A stretch of 51,458 bases of DNA. Source: Paracoccaceae bacterium. GTDB taxonomy: Bacteria; Pseudomonadota; Alphaproteobacteria; Rhodobacterales; Rhodobacteraceae. How positions within the stretch are numbered: position 1 is the first letter of the stretch; the number at the start of each line of letters is the position of its first letter. The notes beneath the pieces are model-generated. The model made no database searches, was not told where the DNA came from, and saw only the letters and a list, made by a program, of their open reading frames with translations. Below are positions 8,248-16,743 of this stretch, in pieces. The stretch spans positions 1-51,458 of the forward strand of contig CACDPP010000012.1 in assembly GCA_902554705.1 (NCBI GenBank). The letters are read 5' to 3'. The position numbers and the translations under genes are program-made.

Positions 8248-9234
8248 ATGAGTTTAGAGACCAGAGTACCAATTTCTGAAGCTGAACTATTAGTAAAAAA
8301 TGCATTCCTTAAAAATGGTGTAAAAGAAGACATTGCCGCATCAGTCTCAACTGCTCTGGTTGCCGCTGAGGTTGAAGGGCAAGTTGGCCATGGGTTTTCG
8401 CGAGTGAAAGATTATATTGCTCAAGTTAAATCAAAAAAAATCAATGTAGATGCTAAAATTAAAATAGAACATCCTCAGCCAACATCTATATCGGTAGATG
8501 CGGATTATGGCTTTGCCTACCCTGCTCTTGATCAGGCTATTTCTGAGGGTGCTTTAGTCGCAAAAGAATATGGGAGCGCCGTAGTATCTGTTTTCAATTC
8601 GCATCATTGTGGGGCTCTTTCTGTACAAGTTGAGAAAATAGCAAACCATGGTCTAATTGGTTTGATGATGGCAAACACGCCTAAGGCAATTGCCCCTTGG
8701 GGCGGTAAAGATCCATTTTTTGGTACCAATCCAATAGCTTTTGCAGTTCCACGAATAGAAAAAGACCCGTTAGTTATAGACTTATCTTTATCAAAGGTTG
8801 CACGTGGGAAAATAATGCATGCGAAAAAGGTAAGTACTACGATACCAGAGGGGTGGGCGTTGGATAGTTCAGGAAAACCAACGACTGATCCTGATCAAGC
8901 TTTAAAAGGATCAATGTTGCCTATTGGTGAGGCTAAAGGCAGTGCATTAGCCCTAATGGTTGAAATATTAGCAGCAACATTTTCTGGTGGGAGGCCGAGT
9001 AACGAAGCCAGTTCATTTCTTGATCCGGATGGTGATCCGCCAGGTGTAGGTCAGTTTCTAATGTTTATAGATCCAGGAAAAGACAACGGCTCCTTTTATA
9101 ATCGTTTAGAAAAATTACTAATTAACATCGAGGAGATAGACGGAGTTCGCTTGCCGGGTAATAGAAGAAAAAATGATATCCAAAAATCAAAAGATTTAGG
9201 GCTATTGGTTCCGTCTAACTTTATTGATTCTTAG
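8248..9234 (+). CDS. comC: Ldh2/ComC-family dehydrogenase, probable (R)-sulfolactate dehydrogenase
   Basis: A 328-residue member of the malate/L-lactate dehydrogenase (Ldh2) family. Typical segments are GHGFSRV, the NSHHCGA loop with the catalytic His, NTPKAIAPWGG, FGTNPIAFAVPR and PIGEAKGSALALMVE. In sulfolactate-degrading bacteria the ComC branch oxidises (R)-sulfolactate to 3-sulfopyruvate, and with an SlcC enzyme it epimerises sulfolactate. Only this enzyme is present in the window. The ATG at 8248 has an AAGAGG site and gives the family's usual N-terminus. The stop overlaps by 4 nt the end of the convergent ABC permease gene. Malate or lactate dehydrogenase activity is possible, but the operon position favours sulfolactate. 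Confidence 0.75.
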   Translation: MSLETRVPISEAELLVKNAFLKNGVKEDIAASVSTALVAAEVEGQVGHGFSRVKDYIAQVKSKKINVDAKIKIEHPQPTSISVDADYGFAYPALDQAISEGALVAKEYGSAVVSVFNSHHCGALSVQVEKIANHGLIGLMMANTPKAIAPWGGKDPFFGTNPIAFAVPRIEKDPLVIDLSLSKVARGKIMHAKKVSTTIPEGWALDSSGKPTTDPDQALKGSMLPIGEAKGSALALMVEILAATFSGGRPSNEASSFLDPDGDPPGVGQFLMFIDPGKDNGSFYNRLEKLLINIEEIDGVRLPGNRRKNDIQKSKDLGLLVPSNFIDS

Positions 9235-11768
9235 TATTCCGAGCGAAGTACTGATGACGTACTCGCGCGCATGGCTCTTATCGAAAAGTACAAACTTGCG
9301 AAAACATTTGCAAATATACCGCCAAGGACAACTGCAAATGCATTGAGCCACATTATTGTATATTCTGTTCCCATTATATAGCTACATACTGCCCAAGCTC
9401 CTGTAGAGCCAATCACTAGCGCAATTGCACCGGCTACCCCACCTAGTAAGATTGATCGAAGTGCAAAGCTGAATAAGATAGATGCCGTACTTGCGCCTAA
9501 TGCTTTTAGAATGGCAGCTTCGTATTTGCGCGCTTTTTCAGTCGATGCCGCTGTCCCCAATAAAACTAAAAATCCAGTCAAAATTGTAGTTGTCGCTCCA
9601 TATAAAATTACGGAAGAAATAGAAGAAAGAATACTAGAGACTTGTGCAATGGCTTCTTTAATTCTTACAGCAGTAATATTGGGGAATTTGCTGGCAACTT
9701 TTCGTAGCAATTCAGCTTCAGCTTTTGGATTTGCATAAACGGTTGAAATAAAGGAATGTGGAGCATTTTGTAACGCATGAGGGTTCATTGACATTATGAA
9801 CCCTATTCCCGCTGTAGAAAAATCAACATCTCTAAAGCTAGTGATGGTCGCATTAATATCGCGACCCATAATATTGACTGTCAGTTCATCCCCAAGAGAT
9901 AAGCCCATTTCTCTGCCTTCTTCTTCAGCAAAACTTATTTGAGCAGGGCCCACATAGCCCGGCTCCCACCAAACACCTTCAGTGATTTTACTTCGTTCAA
10001 GTGGTTTGCTTGAGTAAGTGAGGCCGCGGTCACCTCTAAGAACCCAATGATCCCCTGCATACTCTTTTGCAGGCATACCATTTATCCGCGATATTATACC
10101 TCTAATCATGGGAGCTTCATCAAACGAAGTCACATCTTTATCGGTTTCCATAATTTGACGAAATCCTGGCATTTGGGACTTTTGGATATCAATAAAAAAA
10201 TATGAAGGTGCCACATCAGGTAAATCTTGTTGGATTGATGTTCGAATATTTCCGCCGATTTGCCCAATACTAGATAGTACAGATAGACCAATTCCTATTG
10301 ATAATATGACAGTAATAGCACCTTCTTTTGGGCCCGTAATTGCTGAAAGAGCCCATCTCAATTTAGGATTGGATCTTAATTTTATTCTAATTTTTTGAGT
10401 GATTACCCTGATTGCAGCAGCGACTAGAATTAAGCAGATAAAAGCAGCGCTAATGGCTAAAGCGGTCCACATCGTGAGTTTAATTGATCCTGTAAAATAA
10501 GAGGCTAAAACAATTAGAAAAAGTATAAATCCCGAAATAGTAGCAAGATATACAAACCGAGGAAGCTTATAATTAGCTTCCGTTTCATTTCTGAATAATT
10601 CAGAAGAGTTAACGTTCTCAATGCTAGATAAAGGCCATAACGAAAAGGTTATTGCAGTAACTAATCCATAAATGATTGCCTCAAAAATTGGTTTAAAATA
10701 AATACCTATTTTTACTGGGATTGGAATGGTGTCTGTGATCCAGTTTCCGAGTAAAAAAGGACCAATACTTCCCAAACAGACCCCTATTAAAATACCTAAT
10801 GAAGAAAAACATAATATTTGGATAAAGTAGGTTTGAAAAATAATATTATTTGATGCGCCTATACTCCTGAGTGTTGCTATTGTAGCCGTTTTAAGAAGTA
10901 AATAGCTTCTCACGGACGCTGCAATTCCAACGCCACCAACGATCAATCCCGATAATCCAACTAATACTAAAAAAGTTTCTAATCTTCTAACGAACTCACT
11001 GATGCCGGGAGCAGCATTTCGTGCATCTTTCCAACGCATACCGGTTGTTTCAAATTTCTCTACAGCAGTTTTTGAAATTAAATCTAAATTTATATTTTCT
11101 TTCAGATCTAGCCGATATTTGGTTGAAAAAAGTGTCCCTGGTGAGAGGAGGCCTGAACTCTCTAGGTCGTTAGTATAAACAATTGTTCTTGGCCCCAACC
11201 CAAAACCATCACTACCATTATCAGGAATAGTTTTGATGACTCCTCCAAGGTAAAATTGTGCCTGACCTAATTTAAAAGTATCACCGAGCTTTAAGTCTAA
11301 ACGGTCCACTAAAATTTTTTCGACAACTGCTCCCGGCAATCCTTTTCTTTTTTGTAATGCATCAGAAAGAATTACATCAGCGAAAAGATTTACTTCACCC
11401 ATAAGTGGATAATTTTCATCTACAGCTTTCACTTGAGTGAGAACCCGTTCACTCGTTTCTCGTTCGACCAAAATCATTGAACGAAAATCAACTATTTCGC
11501 TTATAGTATTTGCTTTCTCTTCAAGCCAAGTGAGTTCAGTTGGATTTGCAAATCTGTAGGTGAACTCTGCTTCTGCATCACCGCCTAATAATAAGGCGCC
11601 TTCTTCGCTAAGACCCTTTTCAATACCACTTTTGATTGAGCCAATTATTGTAATCGTTGCAACCCCGAGCACTAAACAAGCAATCAACACCTTAAAACCG
11701 AGAAAACCGTTCCGTATTTCTCGCTTAGCAAGTCGCCAAGAGACTGGTAGTCCGTGAAGATCTTTCAT
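9231..11768 (-). CDS. ybbP: ABC transporter permease, YbbP/FtsX-MacB type
   Basis: An 845-residue inner-membrane protein. An N-terminal helix (about 20-45) is followed by a large periplasmic MacB-like domain (about 45-255), then FtsX-type helix groups (about 260-380 and 410-495), a second periplasmic region (about 500-690) and a final helix cluster (700-835). This duplicated layout is typical of YbbP. Its start overlaps the stop of the ATPase gene (ATGA), so they form a two-gene operon. YbbA-YbbP with TesA is a conserved neighbourhood, suggesting extraction of lipid-like molecules from the membrane for hydrolysis by TesA. That role comes from family knowledge, not from the sequence. Confidence 0.87.
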   Translation of the reverse strand: MKDLHGLPVSWRLAKREIRNGFLGFKVLIACLVLGVATITIIGSIKSGIEKGLSEEGALLLGGDAEAEFTYRFANPTELTWLEEKANTISEIVDFRSMILVERETSERVLTQVKAVDENYPLMGEVNLFADVILSDALQKRKGLPGAVVEKILVDRLDLKLGDTFKLGQAQFYLGGVIKTIPDNGSDGFGLGPRTIVYTNDLESSGLLSPGTLFSTKYRLDLKENINLDLISKTAVEKFETTGMRWKDARNAAPGISEFVRRLETFLVLVGLSGLIVGGVGIAASVRSYLLLKTATIATLRSIGASNNIIFQTYFIQILCFSSLGILIGVCLGSIGPFLLGNWITDTIPIPVKIGIYFKPIFEAIIYGLVTAITFSLWPLSSIENVNSSELFRNETEANYKLPRFVYLATISGFILFLIVLASYFTGSIKLTMWTALAISAAFICLILVAAAIRVITQKIRIKLRSNPKLRWALSAITGPKEGAITVILSIGIGLSVLSSIGQIGGNIRTSIQQDLPDVAPSYFFIDIQKSQMPGFRQIMETDKDVTSFDEAPMIRGIISRINGMPAKEYAGDHWVLRGDRGLTYSSKPLERSKITEGVWWEPGYVGPAQISFAEEEGREMGLSLGDELTVNIMGRDINATITSFRDVDFSTAGIGFIMSMNPHALQNAPHSFISTVYANPKAEAELLRKVASKFPNITAVRIKEAIAQVSSILSSISSVILYGATTTILTGFLVLLGTAASTEKARKYEAAILKALGASTASILFSFALRSILLGGVAGAIALVIGSTGAWAVCSYIMGTEYTIMWLNAFAVVLGGIFANVFASLYFSIRAMRASTSSVLRSEY

Positions 11769-12439
11769 GGGGTAAATACTTCGCCATCAGCGATTTTGAT
11801 TTTTCTTCCACAGCGATTTGCTAAATCTACATCATGAGTTACTAGAACAAGAGTGGCGTTGTGCTCACTATGAAGCTCAAATAAGTAGTCTGCCACAAGT
11901 TTTCCGTTTTCATAATCTAAATTTCCAGTTGGCTCATCTGCCAGCAAAATTTTTGGCTTGGCAATTATAGCTCTTGCAAGAGCTGTTCTTTGCTGCTCGC
12001 CACCCGATAATTGTGATGGAAAATGTGATATTCTATCTTCAAGGCCTACTTTTTCCAATGCCTCTTCTGCTAGGCCAAAGGCATCTTTATTTCCGCTTAA
12101 TTCTAAGGGAACTGCAACATTTTCCAAAGCAGTCATTGTTGGGATAAGGTGGAAAGACTGGAAAACTATTCCAACATTACTTCTTCTGAAGCTCGCTAGT
12201 TTATTCTCATTCATTTCGCTAAGATTTTGGCCTAACAGTTTTATCGAACCGTTTGAAATTCGCTCTAATCCGCCCATGAGCATTAGAAGCGAAGACTTGC
12301 CAGATCCTGAGGGCCCAACGATACCGATGCTTTCACCTTCTTGAATATCAATTGAAATATCCTTTAGTATATCCACAATCCCGGCATTACCGTCTAAAGA
12401 TAATGAGACATTTTCTATTAATATTGAGGGCCTCTGCAT
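11765..12439 (-). CDS. ybbA: ABC transporter ATP-binding protein, YbbA/LolD type
   Basis: A 224-residue ATPase. The Walker A motif GPSGSGKSS is near residue 43, the Q-loop is in IVFQSFHL, the signature is LSGGEQQRTALARA, Walker B is ILLADEPTGNLD and the switch His is in VTHD. The length and motifs fit the MacB/LolD/YbbA group that works with FtsX-like permeases. It is translationally coupled to the permease downstream. Its start codon shares bases with the start codon of the divergent tesA gene, so its promoter must lie inside tesA or its mRNA must be leaderless. Confidence 0.9.
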   Translation of the reverse strand: MQRPSILIENVSLSLDGNAGIVDILKDISIDIQEGESIGIVGPSGSGKSSLLMLMGGLERISNGSIKLLGQNLSEMNENKLASFRRSNVGIVFQSFHLIPTMTALENVAVPLELSGNKDAFGLAEEALEKVGLEDRISHFPSQLSGGEQQRTALARAIIAKPKILLADEPTGNLDYENGKLVADYLFELHSEHNATLVLVTHDVDLANRCGRKIKIADGEVFTP

Positions 12440-13136
12440 GATAAAATACCTAAGAAACTTTTATTGTGTAATTAGATATGAAGCAAAAAATCTGCTGTAC
12501 AAGGCCATTATTTCGCTAATTATATATATGGCGCCAACTTTTGCTTATTCTGACCAAAAAGTTTTCATATTGGGTGATAGTATAACCCAAGGTTTTGGTT
12601 TGTCAGTCGAAGACGGTCTTGTAAATCAATTATCAAATTGGTTCGCGAGTGCAGGTTTGGAAGTCAACTTTATTAACGGTGGAGTGTCTGGGGACACAAC
12701 AGCAGGTGGCTTAGAGCGGCTATCCTGGTCTTTAACGGATGATGTATCGGCCTTGGTGATTGCTCTCGGTGCTAATGATGTTTTACGTGGTTTTCCACCT
12801 GATTTAACCAGAGAAAACTTATCAGCCATCATTGACATTGCTGCAAATAATAAAACCCCAGTCCTGTTAATTGGAACATATGCACCTGGAAACTATGGTC
12901 AGCAATATAAATTACAATTTGATGCTATTTTCACAGATCTCGTCGAAGAAAAGAACATTGCTTATATTGATAGCTACTTTAAGCCTATGCTTGATGACGT
13001 TAAAAATGGCAAAGATGTGTCATACCTTTTGCAATCTGATGGTTTGCACCCAAACTTGGCCGGCGTGAAAGTAATTGTTGAATATATCTCACCACAACTT
13101 CTAAAATTTTTAAGAAAAGAAAAAATCATTCAGTGA
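12438..13136 (+). CDS. tesA: Arylesterase/lysophospholipase, SGNH hydrolase (TesA)
   Basis: A 232-residue SGNH/GDSL hydrolase. The four blocks are visible: GDSITQG with the nucleophile Ser near residue 47, GGVSGDT, LGANDVLRG, and DGLHPNLAG with the catalytic Asp and His. A basic N-terminus and hydrophobic stretch ending near APTFAYS suggest export to the periplasm. Members of this family hydrolyse acyl-CoA, lysophospholipid or aryl esters. It is divergent from ybbA-ybbP, a pairing conserved in many proteobacteria. The start at 12438 overlaps the ybbA start codon; later in-frame ATGs would remove the signal sequence. Confidence 0.88.
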   Translation: MIKYLRNFYCVIRYEAKNLLYKAIISLIIYMAPTFAYSDQKVFILGDSITQGFGLSVEDGLVNQLSNWFASAGLEVNFINGGVSGDTTAGGLERLSWSLTDDVSALVIALGANDVLRGFPPDLTRENLSAIIDIAANNKTPVLLIGTYAPGNYGQQYKLQFDAIFTDLVEEKNIAYIDSYFKPMLDDVKNGKDVSYLLQSDGLHPNLAGVKVIVEYISPQLLKFLRKEKIIQ

Positions 13137-13153
13137 GTTAACTATTTATAGAA

Positions 13154-13182
13154 TACCTACTGTTTATAGGCAGGTAAATTTT
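13154..13182 (+). terminator. Weak hairpin after tesA
   Basis: TACCT (13154-13158) and AGGTA (13072+100, i.e. 13172-13176) can pair around a short loop and are followed by an A/T-rich stretch (AATTTT). The stem is only 5 bp, so it is a tentative terminator or spacer structure between tesA and infA. Confidence 0.25.
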
Positions 13183-13244
13183 AAATACTTTTCATTTGGT
13201 TATATTTCGCCTATGCACGTGTCCATAATAACTAAGGAGAGAAC

Positions 13245-13463
13245 ATGGCTAAGGAAGAATTGCTCGAATTTCCAGGTGTCGTAAAGGAACTCCTGCCAAA
13301 CGCGACATTTCGAGTTGAGCTAGAAAACGGCCATGAAATTATCGCTCACACGGCAGGGAAAATGCGAAAGAACAGAATTCGTGTTCTCGCAGGAGATAAA
13401 GTTCAAGTGGAGATGACACCGTACGACTTGTCAAAAGGTCGTATAAATTACCGCTACAAATAA
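13245..13463 (+). CDS. infA: Translation initiation factor IF-1
   Basis: A 72-residue S1/OB-fold protein with the full IF-1 pattern: [13 protein letters not shown] at the start, [32 protein letters not shown] and the closing GRINYRYK. It binds the A site of the 30S subunit during initiation. A strong AAGGAGA site precedes the ATG. It begins a compact infA-maf-RNase E/G run that is a known alphaproteobacterial arrangement; the 108-nt gap upstream probably contains its promoter. Confidence 0.97.
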   Translation: MAKEELLEFPGVVKELLPNATFRVELENGHEIIAHTAGKMRKNRIRVLAGDKVQVEMTPYDLSKGRINYRYK

Positions 13464-13466
13464 GCT

Positions 13467-14048
13467 GTGAAATTAATTCTAGGTTCAGGAAGCCCTCGCC
13501 GAAGAGAAATTTTGGCACAAGTCGGTATTGTGCCGTTCGAAATCCGTACTCCTAATGTCGATGAAATGCCGCTTAAAAAAGAGCTGCCTCTTGAGTATTG
13601 TAGAAGAATTGCTGAAAAAAAAATTCAGGCATTAGAATTAGCTGATGAAGAAATCGCCATTTGTGCTGATACAACAGTTGCTTTGGGTAGAAAGATTTTG
13701 GGCAAACCTGTCGATCGAGCGGAGGCGGATAGATTTCTTAGCTCGTTGTCAGGAAGACGACACAAAGTAATAACATGCGTAGCAGTTAAAAAACAAAATA
13801 AGATAAAAACAAAAGAAGTAGTAAGCCGAGTAAAAATGAGGGTTTTAAGCCCCCAAGAAAAAGAAATTTATTTAGATACGGGTGACTGGCAAGGAAAAGC
13901 AGGAGGATATGGAATTCAGGGGCTTGCCTCATCGTTTATTCCCTGGATAGGTGGCTCATATACCGGTATAGTAGGATTGCCTTTAACTGAAACACTTGGA
14001 TTGCTGAGCGCCTTCGGATATCCGGTATTTGGTAAAAACAATGGTTAA
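13467..14048 (+). CDS. maf: Maf-family nucleoside triphosphate pyrophosphatase (YhdE-like)
   Basis: A 193-residue Maf/HAM1-fold protein that hydrolyses nucleoside triphosphates, probably dTTP/UTP. It has the GSGSPRRREIL motif near residue 6, the ADTTVALG metal-binding acidic segment, LSGRRHKVIT, and WQGKAGGYGIQG plus GIVGLPL toward the end. These C-terminal forms resemble the YhdE rather than the YceF branch. It starts at a GTG only 4 nt after the infA stop and overlaps the RNase E/G start by 8 nt, so the three genes are likely co-translated. Confidence 0.9.
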   Translation: MKLILGSGSPRRREILAQVGIVPFEIRTPNVDEMPLKKELPLEYCRRIAEKKIQALELADEEIAICADTTVALGRKILGKPVDRAEADRFLSSLSGRRHKVITCVAVKKQNKIKTKEVVSRVKMRVLSPQEKEIYLDTGDWQGKAGGYGIQGLASSFIPWIGGSYTGIVGLPLTETLGLLSAFGYPVFGKNNG

Positions 14049-15048
14049 GCTATCAATCTATTTGGATCACTTTCAAGACCAAGAGGCATCAGCCCTCGTA
14101 GTTGATGGTGTTTTACAAGACTTTTTTATCGATAATGACATTCCAACTCCAGGGCAGATTTACCGGGCCACTGTTGATCGGCCCATCAAGGGACAAGGTG
14201 GTTGTTTTTTGAAAACACCTGACGGTTCAGCTTTCTTGCGTCAAGGCAAAGGATTATCCCAGGGTTCACGTTTATTAGTTCAAGTGTCTGGGTTTGCCGA
14301 GACCGGAAAAGCGATACCAGTTAGTAGGAAAATTCTTTTAAAGAGCCGATACGTTATTATTACTCCTGAAAATCCAGGTCTTAATATTTCCAGACAAATT
14401 AAAAATGAAGAGCGCAGAAAGGAATTAATTGCCTTAATTCGGTTGAATTTTAAAGATTTTAAGGAAGGGATGATTTTACGATCCAGTTGTAAAAATGCTT
14501 TGGATAAAGACATTTTGGATGATGCAGAAGAAATGCTCAATTTGGCAGGCAAGATATTTTCTGATGAATCGACTGAAGAACAGTTGATTTTGGAATCTGA
14601 TAAGCCACACGCTCTTGCACGGCGTGAATGGAGCCAAGATGCACTTGTTTTTTCAGAGATTGGAAGCTTTGAAATCCATGGAGTTTTAGATTTATTAGAG
14701 GAATTAAAATCTGAGCGGGTTGAAACTAGTGATGGGCATTTTTTTATTGAAACTACCAGAGCGTGCACGACTGTAGATATAAACACTGGCTCTGATACTA
14801 GTCCTGCAGCAGCCCTGAAAGCCAACCTAGCCACAGCACGGGATCTTCCCAGACAGCTACGTCTTCGAGGCATTGGAGGGCAAATTATTTTAGATCCTGC
14901 TCCAATTTCAAAAAAAGATCGAAAGATTTTTGATGCGTCACTGAGGACGGCCTTTAGAAAAGATTCCGTTGAAACCAATATCGTTGGCTGGACAGCCATG
15001 GGGCTGATTGAAATACAACGTGCTAGGGTGCGTTCAAGTTGGAAATAA
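14041..15048 (+). CDS. Short ribonuclease E/G family protein
   Basis: A 335-residue compact RNase E/G-family protein. An S1-like RNA-binding part occupies about residues 35-95 (GQIYRATVDRPIKGQGG), followed by the RNase core. The two catalytic metal aspartates are present: Asp246 in TVDINTG and Asp285 in QIILDPAPI, after the conserved RQLRLRGIGG. It lacks the zinc-link and long C-terminal region of full RNase E, so it is a catalytic-domain-only form like those found beside maf in alphaproteobacteria. Likely role: rRNA or tRNA 5' processing, or mRNA cleavage. The ATG at 14041 overlaps maf by 8 nt. No yacG gene follows, unlike in many relatives. Confidence 0.82.
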   Translation: MVKLSIYLDHFQDQEASALVVDGVLQDFFIDNDIPTPGQIYRATVDRPIKGQGGCFLKTPDGSAFLRQGKGLSQGSRLLVQVSGFAETGKAIPVSRKILLKSRYVIITPENPGLNISRQIKNEERRKELIALIRLNFKDFKEGMILRSSCKNALDKDILDDAEEMLNLAGKIFSDESTEEQLILESDKPHALARREWSQDALVFSEIGSFEIHGVLDLLEELKSERVETSDGHFFIETTRACTTVDINTGSDTSPAAALKANLATARDLPRQLRLRGIGGQIILDPAPISKKDRKIFDASLRTAFRKDSVETNIVGWTAMGLIEIQRARVRSSWK

Positions 15049-15077
15049 GATGTCTAAACATGTTCATTAATTTTGTT

Positions 15078-16646
15078 CTATGAGACATCTTTCCAATTAA
15101 CTTCCCGCTTGTTTTGCCCAGTTCTACCCCTACGAATAAACAACCTATTTAAAGCGTTGATATAAGCTTTTGCACTGGCAACAACGGTGTCAGTATCAGC
15201 AGACTGTCCAGTCGCTATATTGCCATCTTCTTCCATTCGAACAGAAACAGTGGCCTGAGCATCTGTACCCTCAGTGACTGCATGTACTTGGTATAATTGC
15301 AGGTGAGCATTATGCTGATAGAGAGCCTGTACTGCTTTAAATGTTGCATCTACCGGTCCATCGCCGGTCGCGGTAGTTGAAGATTCTTTCCCTCCAATCG
15401 TTAATGTCATAGCTGCTTCCTGTGGACCAGTTGTGCCGCAGATTACTCTCAACTCGTTTAAAACAACGTGATCGTTTGCTGCATCTTCGCCAGCCAGCAT
15501 TAGCGCGATTAAGTCTTCATCATAAACTTCTTTTTTACGGTCAGCTAATTCTTTGAACCTGACAAATACATCCTTCAACTGGTTATCGGCTAAATTATAG
15601 CCTAATTCTTGCAATTTTGATCTAAGAGCTGCGCGACCTGAATGTTTTCCTAAAACTAAATTTGTGGCTGATAGCCCAACATCCTCAGGGCGCATAATCT
15701 CAAATGTTTCAGAATTTTTTAACATACCATCTTGATGAATACCGCTTTCATGTGCAAACGCATTTTTTCCTACTATTGCCTTATTAAACTGAACTGGAAA
15801 ACCTGAAACAGAGGCCACGCGTCTAGATATATTCATGATTTTTGAAGTGTTTATATTGGTATAAAATGGCATGATGTCGCCGCGTACTTTCAATGCCATA
15901 ACTACTTCTTCAAGAGCCGTGTTCCCGGCGCGCTCACCTAATCCGTTTATTGTACACTCAATTTGTCTGGCGCCACCCTCTACAGCGGCTAGAGAGTTTG
16001 CAGTAGCCATGCCTAAATCATTGTGACAGTGGGTTGCAAAGACAACTTCGTCTGCTCCTGGTACTTTCTCTATTAACATTTTGATAAGATCAGCTGACTC
16101 AAGTGGCGCCGTGTAGCCTACTGTATCTGGAATATTGATAGTTGATGCTCCAGCTTTAATAGCTATTTCTACAACGCGGCATAAATAATCATGTTCTGTC
16201 CTGGTTGCGTCCATTGGTGACCACTGGATATTGCCACACAAGTTTCTGGCATGGGTCACTGTATCGTGAATTTTTTGCGCCATCTGATCTTTATCTAAAT
16301 TCGGTATCGCGCGGTGTAATGGCGAAGTTCCAATAAATGTATGAATTCTTGGTTTCTCTGAGTTTTTCACTGCATCCCAACAACGATCGATATCCCCAAA
16401 ATTAGCCCGTGCTAAGCCACATATGACGGCTGTTTTGCTTCGCTCGGCAATTTCACTTACCGCTTTGAAGTCACCCTCTGATGCAATAGGAAACCCAGCT
16501 TCAATAATATCAACTCCCATATCATCAAGGAGCTCTGCAATTTCTAACTTTTCCTCATGGGTCATGGTTGCCCCTGGTGACTGTTCGCCATCTCTCAGCG
16601 TAGTGTCAAAAATTACTACACGGTCTTTGTCTGCTGTTGTTTTCAT
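15078..16646 (-). CDS. leuA: 2-isopropylmalate synthase
   Basis: A 522-residue enzyme of the first committed step of leucine synthesis, condensing acetyl-CoA with 2-ketoisovalerate. It has the N-terminal TIM-barrel motifs FDTTLRDGEQSPGATM and THCHNDLGMATANS, the NGLGERAGN segment, and HESGIHQDGMLK. The LeuA regulatory dimer domain (about residues 385-510), with GPVDATFKAVQ, is the site of leucine feedback inhibition in this family. The gene stands alone, convergent with the RNase E/G gene, behind a long leader that looks like a leucine attenuator (see 16665-16770). Confidence 0.96.
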   Translation of the reverse strand: MKTTADKDRVVIFDTTLRDGEQSPGATMTHEEKLEIAELLDDMGVDIIEAGFPIASEGDFKAVSEIAERSKTAVICGLARANFGDIDRCWDAVKNSEKPRIHTFIGTSPLHRAIPNLDKDQMAQKIHDTVTHARNLCGNIQWSPMDATRTEHDYLCRVVEIAIKAGASTINIPDTVGYTAPLESADLIKMLIEKVPGADEVVFATHCHNDLGMATANSLAAVEGGARQIECTINGLGERAGNTALEEVVMALKVRGDIMPFYTNINTSKIMNISRRVASVSGFPVQFNKAIVGKNAFAHESGIHQDGMLKNSETFEIMRPEDVGLSATNLVLGKHSGRAALRSKLQELGYNLADNQLKDVFVRFKELADRKKEVYDEDLIALMLAGEDAANDHVVLNELRVICGTTGPQEAAMTLTIGGKESSTTATGDGPVDATFKAVQALYQHNAHLQLYQVHAVTEGTDAQATVSVRMEEDGNIATGQSADTDTVVASAKAYINALNRLFIRRGRTGQNKREVNWKDVS

Positions 16647-16664
16647 TTTTGGATCTCGTTTTTT

Positions 16665-16743
16665 CTACTAAGTTGGTGGTGCGGTAGTCTGCCCCTCTGA
16701 GCGGTCGCACCAGACAATGGCACGCTCAGAGGCAGCTTAGTAG
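16665..16743 (-). promoter_or_regulatory. Leucine attenuator-type leader structure of leuA
   Basis: On the reverse strand the leader contains several paired segments. CTACTAAG (16736-16743, inside the leucine codons) is exactly complementary to CTTAGTAG (16665-16672), about 20 nt before the leuA start. CTGCCTCTGAGCG (16723-16735), covering the end of the leader ORF, pairs with CGCTCAGAGGGGCAG (16689-16703) with a small bulge. TGGTGCG (16706-16712), in the loop of that stem, can pair with CGCACCA (16677-16683), giving an alternative fold or a pseudoknot. No T-run is seen, so control may be translational or Rho-linked. The pairings are visible; the mechanism is inferred. Confidence 0.7.

Noticed and set aside
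14280-14999. A 239-codon open frame on the reverse strand
   Set aside because: It lies entirely inside the RNase E/G gene, whose protein has clear family motifs; the antisense translation has none.
15049-15089. Terminator between the RNase E/G gene and leuA
   Set aside because: GATGTCT and AGACATC are complementary but separated by 27 nt and have no T-run.
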